This document shows, one piece after another, positions 16,974 to 25,179 of a stretch of 64,000 nt of DNA. This DNA is from Tamlana crocina (lineage in GTDB: Bacteria; Bacteroidota; Bacteroidia; Flavobacteriales; Flavobacteriaceae), in assembly GCA_040429635.1 (NCBI GenBank), contig CP158972.1, positions 1,374,001 through 1,438,000 of the forward strand, read 5' to 3'. The notes beneath the pieces are model-generated. The model was given only the letters and a program-made list of their open reading frames with translations. It did not search any database and was not told the DNA's origin. A program made the translations under genes and the position numbers. The first letter of the stretch is position 1, and the number at the start of each line of letters is the position of its first letter.

Positions 16974-18284
16974 ATGGGAGTATTTAAAATTGAAGGCGGG
17001 CATCAATTAAAAGGAAGCATTCAGCCACAAGGTGCCAAAAACGAAGCCCTCCAAATATTATGTGCTGTACTGCTTAGTCCAGAAAAAATTACCATAAATA
17101 ACATTCCCGATATTGTTGATGTTAACAAGCTCATCGATTTGTTGCGCAAACTGGGGGTGAAAATTGAAAAACTTCAAAAAGGCTCATACTCTTTTCAAGC
17201 CGATGAAGTGAACCTAAAATATTTAGAATCCGATCAGTTTAAAATTGATGGTCGTGGTTTGCGAGGTTCCATTATGATTGTGGGGCCTTTATTGGCACGA
17301 TTCGGAAAAGGCTATATTCCAAAACCTGGAGGCGATAAAATTGGTCGCCGCCGATTGGATACCCACTTTGAAGGGTTGATAAAATTAGGAGCCAAATTTG
17401 GTTACAGTCGTGAAGAACAATTCTACGGTGTTGAAGCCAAGAAATTAAAAGGGACTTACATGCTCCTTGAGGAAGCTTCGGTTACCGGAACGGCCAATAT
17501 TTTAATGGCCGCTGTTTTGGCCGAAGGGCAAACCACCATTTACAATGCCGCCTGCGAACCTTATTTACAGCAATTGTGTAAAATGCTTAATAGAATGGGG
17601 GCGAAGATTAGTGGGGTAGGGTCAAATATGTTGATTATTGACGGTGTGGAGAGTTTGGGAGGTACCGAGCACACTATGTTGCCCGATATGATTGAAATTG
17701 GAAGTTGGATTGGTTTGGCGGCAATGACAAAAAGCGAACTGACCATCACCAATGTATCGTGGAAAGATTTAGGGATTATTCCTGAAACGTTCAGAAAATT
17801 AGGGATTACCGTTGAACGAAAAGGCGACGATATTTATATTCCAGCACATACCGACGGTTACGAAATACAAAGCTTTATCGACGGGTCTATTTTAACCATT
17901 GCCGATGCACCTTGGCCCGGATTTACACCAGACTTGTTGAGTATTATTTTGGTGGTGGCCACACAGGCACGAGGCAGTGTGTTGGTACACCAAAAAATGT
18001 TTGAAAGCCGATTGTTCTTTGTGGATAAATTAATCGACATGGGGGCAAAAATTATTCTTTGCGACCCGCATCGAGCTACAGTGATTGGTCACGATTTCAA
18101 ATCAACGTTAAAAGCGACTACCATGACCTCTCCCGATATTCGAGCAGGGGTATCGTTATTGATTGCCGCGCTTTCAGCAAAAGGTACATCAACCATTCAA
18201 AATATAGAACAGATAGACCGTGGTTACGAAAACATAGACGAACGTCTGCGTGCCATTGGTGCCAAAATAGAAAGGATAGATTAA
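16974..18284 (+). CDS. murA: UDP-N-acetylglucosamine 1-carboxyvinyltransferase
   Basis: 436 residues, the first committed step of peptidoglycan synthesis (PEP + UDP-GlcNAc). The EPSP-synthase-like double domain is complete: GGHQLKGSIQPQGAKNEALQ at the N-terminus (catalytic Lys-Asn), GRGLRGSIMIVGPLLARFG, and SPDIRAGVSLLIAALSAKG near the end. The active-site loop reads PKPGGDKIGRRRLDTH, so the residue equivalent to E. coli Cys115 is Asp121. This change is known in other bacteria and prevents alkylation by fosfomycin. It is cotranscribed with the DUF4290 gene. Confidence 0.96.
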   Translation: MGVFKIEGGHQLKGSIQPQGAKNEALQILCAVLLSPEKITINNIPDIVDVNKLIDLLRKLGVKIEKLQKGSYSFQADEVNLKYLESDQFKIDGRGLRGSIMIVGPLLARFGKGYIPKPGGDKIGRRRLDTHFEGLIKLGAKFGYSREEQFYGVEAKKLKGTYMLLEEASVTGTANILMAAVLAEGQTTIYNAACEPYLQQLCKMLNRMGAKISGVGSNMLIIDGVESLGGTEHTMLPDMIEIGSWIGLAAMTKSELTITNVSWKDLGIIPETFRKLGITVERKGDDIYIPAHTDGYEIQSFIDGSILTIADAPWPGFTPDLLSIILVVATQARGSVLVHQKMFESRLFFVDKLIDMGAKIILCDPHRATVIGHDFKSTLKATTMTSPDIRAGVSLLIAALSAKGTSTIQNIEQIDRGYENIDERLRAIGAKIERID

Positions 18285-18304
18285 TTAATCTATCCTTTTT
18301 TTTA
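18271..18304 (+). terminator. Terminator of murA
   Basis: AAAGGATAGATTAA / TTAATCTATCCTTT, a perfect repeat overlapping the murA stop codon and followed by T residues. Its symmetry suits the convergent M1 peptidase gene as well. Confidence 0.85.
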
Positions 18305-18322
18305 TGCTGCTTCTTTTAAGAA

Positions 18323-20560
18323 TTATTCTTTTTTCTTGTTTTTAAAAGTATCGAAATCTGATTTTGTTTCCGTTTTTGGAAAGCTGTTATTAGCAGTATT
18401 GGTATCTGCAAATTCAAAATTCGGGTCTAAATTAATTTTAGCGACTGCTTTGGTTTTTACAAAGGTTGGTGTGATTTCATATTCATTTCTGCGCCAAACC
18501 TGTGCTGGTAGGGTTTCTATTTCGGTAGTACCATCGGTGAAAACCCATTCAATGGTTACGGGCATAACCAAACCGCCAATATTTTTAATGGTGAGCTCAT
18601 AAATATTTTTGCCTAAAAGTTCCTTTCTTACGGCATCATCGTCCAATCTTGATAAAAACTGACCGTAATCTTTGTCCGGGGTGTCGTTAATGGTAATCAT
18701 TTCCGGGCCATTTGAAAAATCATCGGTAATGGTTTCACTGCTTTTTTCGGTAGTTGCAATTTTGCTTTTCGAAGTGCCTTTTTGGTCTTCAATATTTGAG
18801 TCTTCTTCAAAAACCTTAAACCATTTTACGTTGCTTAATTCCAAATCAACGTGGTCGGTGGTAAAAAACCATCCTCTAAAAAACCAGTCTAAATCGGTGG
18901 CGGTGGCGTCTTCCAAGGTTCTGAACAAATCGGCCGGATTGGGATGTTTGTATTTCCAACGGTTGGCGTATTCTTTAAAAGCTTCATCAAATAGTTCTTT
19001 TCCAATAATGGAATTTCGGAGCATTTGCAGCCCAACGGTGGGCTTTACATAAAAGTTCATGCCGAATTGATTGAACAACTCATTGTCTGAAGTGGTCATA
19101 ACGGGGCGTAAAATACTTTTGTCGCCGCTCATAAAGGGGATGATGGTTTTTGGGGTAAAACTGTTGAAGCTGGGGTAGCGCTCGGCGAGTGTTCGGTGGT
19201 GCAAAAAGGTGTTGAGGCCTTCGTCCATCCACATCCATTTACGCTCGTCTGAACTCACGATCATCGGGAACCAATTATGGCCTACTTCGTGGATAATGGT
19301 GCTAACCATACGCTGTTTTGCCGTATGGCTAATTTTTCCATTAACGGGCCTTCCGCCGTTAAAACTAATCATCGGGAATTCGATTCCAACGTTTGAGGTG
19401 TTCACCGAAATACAAACGGGGTAAGGGTAATCGAAAGTGGCTTCAGAGTACACTTCCAAAGCGTGGGCTATGGCTTTGGTCGATTCTTCCTGCCAAACGG
19501 GCAAGCCTTCCTTGGGGTAAAACGACATCGCCATTGCCGTGTTGGTGGGCAGTTTTATAGCTTGGGCATCCCACAGGAATTTTCGGGATGAGGCAAACGC
19601 AAAATCGCGAACGTTTTCGGCCTTAAATTTCCACGTTTTCTGTTTGGTCGATTTTTGCTTTTCATTTGTGATGGCCTCTTCTTCGGTTATAATCATTATG
19701 GGTTTATCAAACGACTTTTCTGCAGATTTTAAGCGTTTAAGTTGCGTTTTCGTAAGTACATCTTCGCTATTTATAAGTTTGCCCGTTGAGGCTACAATAT
19801 GGTCTTCGGGCACGGTGATTTCAACTTCGTAATTGCCAAATTCCAGAGCAAATTCGCCCAATTTCTGGAATTGTTGGTTTTGCCAGCCTTCGGTATCGTT
19901 ATAAACCGCCATTCTTGGGAACCAGTGAGCTATAAGATAAGCGGTGTTGTCGTCTCCCGGAAAATATTCGTAACCCTCGCGAGACAATAAAAACAAACTG
20001 CGGTCGGTGATGTGGTAAGACCAAGAAATGGAAAGTTGCGTTGATACACCCGATTTGAGTGTTTTGTTCAGTTTTACCTTCATCATGGTATTATTTACCA
20101 AGGTCTTTAGCGGTTTTCCATCTCCATCTTTTACATGTTTAATGGAGTAGCCTGCAGGAAAATCAATGGCTCGGGTAAGAAACTGCATTTTTCGAGTGCT
20201 CATACCGTCCTCGATGTTGTTGTTTATGGTGCCAAAATCTTCGTTCCCTTTTTTATTGACGTTTTGCTCCAACTGAACCCAGACATAACTTAAATCGTCA
20301 GGCGAATTGTTGTAGTAAGTAATGGTTTCCTCGCCCGAAATGGTGTTGTTTGTTTCATTGAGTGTTACCTTAATATGGTAATCGGCGCGTTGCTGCCAAT
20401 AGGCTTTTCCAGGTGCTCCACTAGCGGTTCTGTAGGTGTTTGGTGGGGCAATTAGGCGGTCTATAGGTTCAAATTTACCCTGCCAAGTTTGGTTCTGTGC
20501 ATTTAAAATAGAGGTAAAGTAAACTGTTACAAGTACCGAGAATAGTAATCGTATCATCAT
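18323..20560 (-). CDS. Secreted M1 family aminopeptidase-like metallopeptidase
   Basis: 745 residues with a signal peptide (ends about LNAQ, residue 22). The N-terminal beta domain of the M1 family (about 45-260) is followed by the gluzincin catalytic domain. The zinc site is HEVGHNW (His424, Glu425, His428) with the third ligand in MDEGLN (Glu447), the usual 18-residue spacing. The GAMEN exopeptidase motif is not conserved in its normal form, so it may not be a strict aminopeptidase. The C-terminal third is a beta-rich region with a low-complexity Ser/Thr/Lys linker near residue 595. It is a likely periplasmic or surface peptidase for peptide nutrition. Confidence 0.9.
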   Translation of the reverse strand: MMIRLLFSVLVTVYFTSILNAQNQTWQGKFEPIDRLIAPPNTYRTASGAPGKAYWQQRADYHIKVTLNETNNTISGEETITYYNNSPDDLSYVWVQLEQNVNKKGNEDFGTINNNIEDGMSTRKMQFLTRAIDFPAGYSIKHVKDGDGKPLKTLVNNTMMKVKLNKTLKSGVSTQLSISWSYHITDRSLFLLSREGYEYFPGDDNTAYLIAHWFPRMAVYNDTEGWQNQQFQKLGEFALEFGNYEVEITVPEDHIVASTGKLINSEDVLTKTQLKRLKSAEKSFDKPIMIITEEEAITNEKQKSTKQKTWKFKAENVRDFAFASSRKFLWDAQAIKLPTNTAMAMSFYPKEGLPVWQEESTKAIAHALEVYSEATFDYPYPVCISVNTSNVGIEFPMISFNGGRPVNGKISHTAKQRMVSTIIHEVGHNWFPMIVSSDERKWMWMDEGLNTFLHHRTLAERYPSFNSFTPKTIIPFMSGDKSILRPVMTTSDNELFNQFGMNFYVKPTVGLQMLRNSIIGKELFDEAFKEYANRWKYKHPNPADLFRTLEDATATDLDWFFRGWFFTTDHVDLELSNVKWFKVFEEDSNIEDQKGTSKSKIATTEKSSETITDDFSNGPEMITINDTPDKDYGQFLSRLDDDAVRKELLGKNIYELTIKNIGGLVMPVTIEWVFTDGTTEIETLPAQVWRRNEYEITPTFVKTKAVAKINLDPNFEFADTNTANNSFPKTETKSDFDTFKNKKKE

Positions 20561-20682
20561 ATAATTATTTGAATTAGTCCCTCACAAGATATAAAATATT
20601 CGTTCACGCAAGGGAAAAATGTTCCTTTTGGTTAAATCCATGTTATATTATTGAAAAAACGGACAAAACGCATTGCTTTTTG

Positions 20683-20713
20683 TTGTTTTAAGATTGTGCG
20701 TTCTTTACATTTG
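20683..20713 (+). promoter_or_regulatory. Promoter of the soluble pyrophosphatase gene
   Basis: TTG (20683-20685), 20-base spacer, TACATTTG (20706-20713). It lies 23 bases before the ATG at 20736 and overlaps the longer open frame upstream, supporting the internal ATG as the real start. Confidence 0.75.
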
Positions 20714-20735
20714 CAACCCAAAACAGAAACAAAAT

Positions 20736-21263
20736 ATGGCAAAGAAAGATAAACTGACATTTGATGTCTTGATTGAAATCCCTAAAGGAAGTAGAAATAA
20801 GTACGAATACGATTTTACATTGCACAAAATCCGTTTCGATAGAACCTTGTTTTCATCGATGATGTACCCTGGCGATTACGGATTTATTCCTGAAACTTTG
20901 GCTTTAGATCAAGATCCATTGGATGTTTTGGTATTGTCAACCGAGCCATCTTATCCTATGGTGGTTATGGAAGTGCGCCCAATAGGTGTGTTCCATATGA
21001 CAGATGAAAAAGGGCCGGATGAAAAAATAATCTGTGTGCCCGTTTCCGATCCGGTTTGGAGCCACCGTAGTGATATATCTGATTTGAACCCCCACCGTTT
21101 AAAGGAAATCGAGCATTTTTTCCAAGTTTACAAAGATTTGGAAGAAAAGAAAGTTGATGTTGGTGGCTGGGGAAATGCTGAGGAAGCTAGAAAGATTTAC
21201 CACGAATGTGTACAACGTTACGATGAAAGTGAACACAAGAAAAAACGAACCTTTACCATCTAG
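20736..21263 (+). CDS. ppa: Soluble inorganic pyrophosphatase (family I)
   Basis: 175 residues from the ATG at 20736, which fits the family start KLTFDVLIEIPKGSRNKYEY. The metal-binding signature DQDPLDVLVL is at about residues 67-76, preceded by YPGDYGFIPETL. It hydrolyses PPi in the cytosol using Mg2+. Lysines and Asp residues of the active site (IPKGSRNKYE, DPVW) are in place. It sits directly upstream of a membrane pyrophosphatase, separated by a terminator. Confidence 0.96.
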   Translation: MAKKDKLTFDVLIEIPKGSRNKYEYDFTLHKIRFDRTLFSSMMYPGDYGFIPETLALDQDPLDVLVLSTEPSYPMVVMEVRPIGVFHMTDEKGPDEKIICVPVSDPVWSHRSDISDLNPHRLKEIEHFFQVYKDLEEKKVDVGGWGNAEEARKIYHECVQRYDESEHKKKRTFTI

Positions 21264-21296
21264 ATTATTATATTCTCAAAATATTAGAATTTTATT

Positions 21297-21327
21297 AAGC
21301 CATCTTAAATTTAAGATGGCTTTTTTT
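21297..21327 (+). terminator. Terminator of the soluble pyrophosphatase gene
   Basis: AAGCCATCTTAAA / TTTAAGATGGCTT with essentially no loop beyond the AT core, followed by TTTTTTT. Confidence 0.88.
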
Positions 21328-21393
21328 ATCACTTATATTTTTCTATTTTTAGCTCCATTATTAAAAAAATAATTTAAAACCAACAAAACGAAT

Positions 21394-23784
21394 ATGGAAT
21401 TAATAGTAAAGTTTTTACCGCTGTTTGGTGTATTGGCACTAGCGTTTGTATTTATTAAAAGCTCTTGGGTTTCTAAACAAGACCAGGGGGACGAAAAAAT
21501 GAAAAAAATAGCCAAAAACATTGCCGATGGCGCTATGTCTTTTTTAAAGGCAGAGTATAAAATATTGTCGATTTTTGTTATAGCGGTGGCCGTTTTGTTG
21601 TTTTTTAAAGGAAGTTCGGAAGTGGGGTCGAATGGTATGGTAGCTGTATCCTTTGTGGTAGGCGCCATTTGTTCTGCTTTGGCTGGATTTATAGGCATGA
21701 AAGTAGCCACCAAGGCTAACGTGAGAACGACCAGTGCCGCCAGAAATTCTTTAGGAAAAGCTTTGGAAGTTGCTTTTGCAGGTGGGGCCGTAATGGGGCT
21801 GGGCGTGGTAGGTTTGGGCGTACTAGGTTTAAGCGGACTCTTTATGATTTATAGCGAAATGGGCTGGGGCATTAGCGAAGTGCTTAATGTGCTTTCCGGT
21901 TTTTCACTGGGGGCATCGTCTATCGCATTGTTTGCCCGTGTTGGTGGCGGTATTTATACCAAAGCTGCCGATGTGGGGGCCGATTTAGTGGGGAAAGTTG
22001 AAGCTGGAATACCGGAAGATCATCCTTTAAATCCTGCAACCATTGCCGATAACGTGGGTGATAACGTAGGAGATGTGGCCGGTATGGGCGCCGATTTATT
22101 TGAATCGTATGTAGGTTCTATTATTGGTACTATGGTATTGGGAGCGCTCATAGCTACTGATGGTTTTAACGGACTTGGAGCAGTGTATTTGCCATTGGTG
22201 CTGGCCGCCATTGGTATCATTATGTCTATTATAGGAACCTTTTTTGTTAAAGTAAAAGATGGTGGTTCACCACATAAAGCTTTAAATATTGGTGAGTTTG
22301 GCTCAGCTGGATTAATGGTCGTGGCTTCTTATTTTGTAATTAACGCTTTTATTCCAGAAACCTATACGTTTAAAGGTGTTGAATACGGTGCTATGGGCGT
22401 GTTTTGGGCAACTATTGCAGGTTTGGTAGCTGGCCTTTTGGTGGGAAAAGTAACTGAATATTACACAGGAACCGGAACAAAACCCGTAAATTCTATAGTA
22501 AAACAGTCTGAAACAGGATCTGCAACCAATATCATTGCTGGATTAGGAACTGGAATGATGTCAACCATGATTCCTATCATTTTAATCGCTGCGGCTATTT
22601 TGGTGTCTCACCACTTTGCCGGATTGTACGGAATTGCAATCGCAGCAGTTGGGATGTTGGCGAATACTGGGATTCAATTGGCGGTTGATGCTTATGGACC
22701 TATTTCTGATAACGCTGGTGGTATTGCCGAAATGGCTGAGTTGCCAAGCGAAGTTCGCGAGCGTACCGATAAATTGGATGCTGTAGGAAACACTACTGCT
22801 GCTATTGGAAAGGGATTTGCTATTGCTTCTGCAGCCTTAACGGCGTTGGCTTTATTTGCGGCCTTTATGGAGACGGCTGGTGTAACATCTATTGATGTGT
22901 CTCAGCCAGATATTATGGCCGGATTGTTAGTGGGGGGTATGTTGCCATTTGTATTCTCTGCATTATCGATGAATGCGGTAGGTCGTGCGGCGATGGCCAT
23001 GATTGAAGAGGTTCGTCGTCAATTTAGGGATATTCCGCAGTTAAAAGCTGCTTTGGATGTAATGCGTAAATACGATTCAGATATGAGTAAGGCCTCTGAA
23101 GCCGATAGAAAAATATTTGATGCTGCCGACGGTGTTGCCGAATACGATAAATGTGTGGCCATTTCAACCCAAGCATCGATTAAGGAAATGGTATTGCCAG
23201 GGTTATTGGCTATTGCCGTTCCTGTTGCCGTTGGTTTTATTGGTGGAGCAGAAATGTTGGGCGGTTTATTGGCCGGAGTGACTACTTGTGGGGTATTGAT
23301 GGCGATATTTCAATCGAATGCCGGTGGCGCTTGGGACAATGCTAAAAAAACCATCGAAGAGCAAGGCAGAAAAGGGACAGAGGCGCACAAAGCTGCCGTT
23401 GTAGGCGATACTGTAGGTGATCCATTTAAAGACACTTCAGGGCCTTCTTTGAATATATTGTTGAAACTAATGTCGGTGGTGGCTTTGGTAATTGCGCCGA
23501 GCTTGGTTGAAGATGGAGCCTTAACGGCTTACGCTTCAGAAAATCCACAAATCGATAAGATTGAAGTTGTAAAAGACGTAAAAGTAAAAATCAATAAGAA
23601 TGAAGATGGAACGGTTAAGGCCGTTGTAACAACTACAACCACTAAAAATGGAGAAGCGTCTGTTGAGTACGAAACATTTGAAGGTACTGAGGAAGAGGTG
23701 AAGACTAAAATTGAAGCACTCAAATTAAATGACGCTAATCAAACTAAGAAAGTAATCAAGAAAATTGAAAAGCATGTTGAGTAA
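21394..23784 (+). CDS. hppA: K+-dependent membrane pyrophosphatase (Na+ or H+ translocating)
   Basis: 796 residues, about 16 membrane helices. The PPi-binding motifs are clear: [20 protein letters not shown] (about 190-209), [20 protein letters not shown] (212-231), [18 protein letters not shown]-like segment near 430, and the C-terminal [19 protein letters not shown] (about 670). [10 protein letters not shown] (near 466) has Ala, not Lys, at the position that decides K+ dependence, with Gly at the second position, so a K+-dependent enzyme is expected. The pumped ion (Na+, H+ or both) cannot be told safely by eye. The last about 80 residues are an extra charged, beta-rich tail after the usual end; I believe similar tails occur in related flavobacteria. 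It has its own terminator. Confidence 0.93.
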   Translation: MELIVKFLPLFGVLALAFVFIKSSWVSKQDQGDEKMKKIAKNIADGAMSFLKAEYKILSIFVIAVAVLLFFKGSSEVGSNGMVAVSFVVGAICSALAGFIGMKVATKANVRTTSAARNSLGKALEVAFAGGAVMGLGVVGLGVLGLSGLFMIYSEMGWGISEVLNVLSGFSLGASSIALFARVGGGIYTKAADVGADLVGKVEAGIPEDHPLNPATIADNVGDNVGDVAGMGADLFESYVGSIIGTMVLGALIATDGFNGLGAVYLPLVLAAIGIIMSIIGTFFVKVKDGGSPHKALNIGEFGSAGLMVVASYFVINAFIPETYTFKGVEYGAMGVFWATIAGLVAGLLVGKVTEYYTGTGTKPVNSIVKQSETGSATNIIAGLGTGMMSTMIPIILIAAAILVSHHFAGLYGIAIAAVGMLANTGIQLAVDAYGPISDNAGGIAEMAELPSEVRERTDKLDAVGNTTAAIGKGFAIASAALTALALFAAFMETAGVTSIDVSQPDIMAGLLVGGMLPFVFSALSMNAVGRAAMAMIEEVRRQFRDIPQLKAALDVMRKYDSDMSKASEADRKIFDAADGVAEYDKCVAISTQASIKEMVLPGLLAIAVPVAVGFIGGAEMLGGLLAGVTTCGVLMAIFQSNAGGAWDNAKKTIEEQGRKGTEAHKAAVVGDTVGDPFKDTSGPSLNILLKLMSVVALVIAPSLVEDGALTAYASENPQIDKIEVVKDVKVKINKNEDGTVKAVVTTTTTKNGEASVEYETFEGTEEEVKTKIEALKLNDANQTKKVIKKIEKHVE

Positions 23785-23818
23785 TTTGTTTTTATAAAAC
23801 AAATTAACTGCTAAATAA

Positions 23819-23851
23819 AAAAGGCTATCACCCAAAAGAGATAGCCTTTTC
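23819..23851 (+). terminator. Bidirectional terminator between hppA and the GSII gene
   Basis: AAAAGGCTATC-N10-GATAGCCTTTT between convergent genes (stops at 23784 and 23878), with A/T runs on both sides. Confidence 0.85.
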
Positions 23852-23877
23852 TTATGAACAAAACTTTAATGTTTTAA

Positions 23878-24900
23878 TTAAATTTTTGCAGATTTAACCG
23901 TTTTAATAATTCTGGCGGCGATTTTGTATGGGTCACCGTTTGAAGCTGGACGTCTATCTTCTAACCATCCTTTATAACCTTTTTCAACCGTTATAATTGG
24001 AATACGGATTGAAGCGCCACGGTCAGATACTCCATAAGAGAAATCGTTGATTGAAGCTGTTTCGTGTAAACCAGTTAAGCGTTGGTCGTTAAACTCACCG
24101 TAAACGGCAATGTGCTCTTTTACTACTGGACGGAAAGCTTCACAAACTTTGTCGTAAACTTCTTTGCTTCCTGCAGTTCTCAACAATGTGTTAGAGAAAT
24201 TAGCATGCATACCAGAACCGTTCCAGTCCATATCTTTACCAAGTGGTTTTGGGTGGTATTCAATATAGTATCCGTACTTTTCAGTTAAACGGTCTAGTAA
24301 ATATCTTGCGATCCAAATTTCGTCACCAGCTTTTTGAGCGCCTTTAGCGAATAATTGGAATTCCCATTGTCCGCAAGCAACCTCTTGGTTAATACCTTCG
24401 AAGTTCAAACCGGCTTGAATACATAAATCAGCATGCTCTTCAACTAAATCACGTCCGTGAGTGTTTTTTCCACCTACAGAACAGTAGTACATTCCTTGTG
24501 GAGCAGGGTAGCCACCAACAGGGAAACCTAAAGGCAATTGAGTTTTGGTATCCATGATGAAATACTCTTGCTCAAAACCAAACCAGAAATCATCATCTTC
24601 ATCATCAATTGTAGCTCTTCCGTTAGAAACGTGTGGTGTTCCGTCAGGATTTAAAACTTCTGTCATTACTAAGTATCCGTTGATACGCTCTGGATCAGGG
24701 TAAATAGCAACAGGTTTTAAAATACAGTCAGAAGAACCTCCCTCAGCCTGTCTTGTTGAAGACCCGTCAAAAGACCAGTTTCCAATTTCTTCAAGGGTAC
24801 CCTTAAAATCCTCGTGGTCTTCTACTTTTGTTTTGCTTCTCATGTTTTGGGTAGGGAAATATCCGTCTAACCAAATGTATTCAAGCTTAATTTTTGCCAT
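23878..24900 (-). CDS. Glutamine synthetase, type II (beta-grasp, eukaryotic-like)
   Basis: 340 residues, about the size of GSII rather than the 470 of GSI. Landmarks: KLEYIWLDGYFPTQNMRSK at the start, WSFDGSSTRQAEGGSSD (48-64), the metal/ATP region FGFEQEYFIMD (about 108-118), AGLNFEGINQEVACGQWEFQ, and the C-terminal GASIRIPI and EDRRPASNGDPY. It makes glutamine from glutamate and ammonia. There is no adenylylation loop of the GSI type. It is transcribed divergently from a GSIII gene. On the minus strand a TATATTTG (24950-24943) may serve as its -7 box. Confidence 0.94.
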   Translation of the reverse strand: MAKIKLEYIWLDGYFPTQNMRSKTKVEDHEDFKGTLEEIGNWSFDGSSTRQAEGGSSDCILKPVAIYPDPERINGYLVMTEVLNPDGTPHVSNGRATIDDEDDDFWFGFEQEYFIMDTKTQLPLGFPVGGYPAPQGMYYCSVGGKNTHGRDLVEEHADLCIQAGLNFEGINQEVACGQWEFQLFAKGAQKAGDEIWIARYLLDRLTEKYGYYIEYHPKPLGKDMDWNGSGMHANFSNTLLRTAGSKEVYDKVCEAFRPVVKEHIAVYGEFNDQRLTGLHETASINDFSYGVSDRGASIRIPIITVEKGYKGWLEDRRPASNGDPYKIAARIIKTVKSAKI

Positions 24901-25179
24901 AATAAATATTTATTTTTAGATGAAATAATAATTTTCGAGAAACAAATATATGGTTTCTCTAATGTACTATGAATTTTGAGGGGGTGTTTTAACAATAGCG
25001 TGAGTTATTTTTATTTATACCCTATTTTTTTAAGGATTATTTTAAAAAAAGATGATTATTTTGTTTGATTACTGAAAAATTGTTAACATAAATTTGAAGT
25101 GTTTGTGGTTTAATTCCCTCGGCTGTTTTATTTTTGCTTAACAATTCATTTTCAAAACTTTTAATAGAAAAAATAAGGA
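24901..25179. promoter_or_regulatory. Divergent promoter region of the two glutamine synthetase genes
   Basis: 279 bases with no gene. On the plus strand TTG (25103-25105), 23-base spacer, TATTTTTG (25129-25136) fits a promoter for the GSIII gene. On the minus strand TATATTTG (24950-24943) may serve the GSII gene, but lacks a well-placed TTG. I see no riboswitch structure. Shared control by nitrogen status is plausible but not shown by any motif I recognise. Confidence 0.6.
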
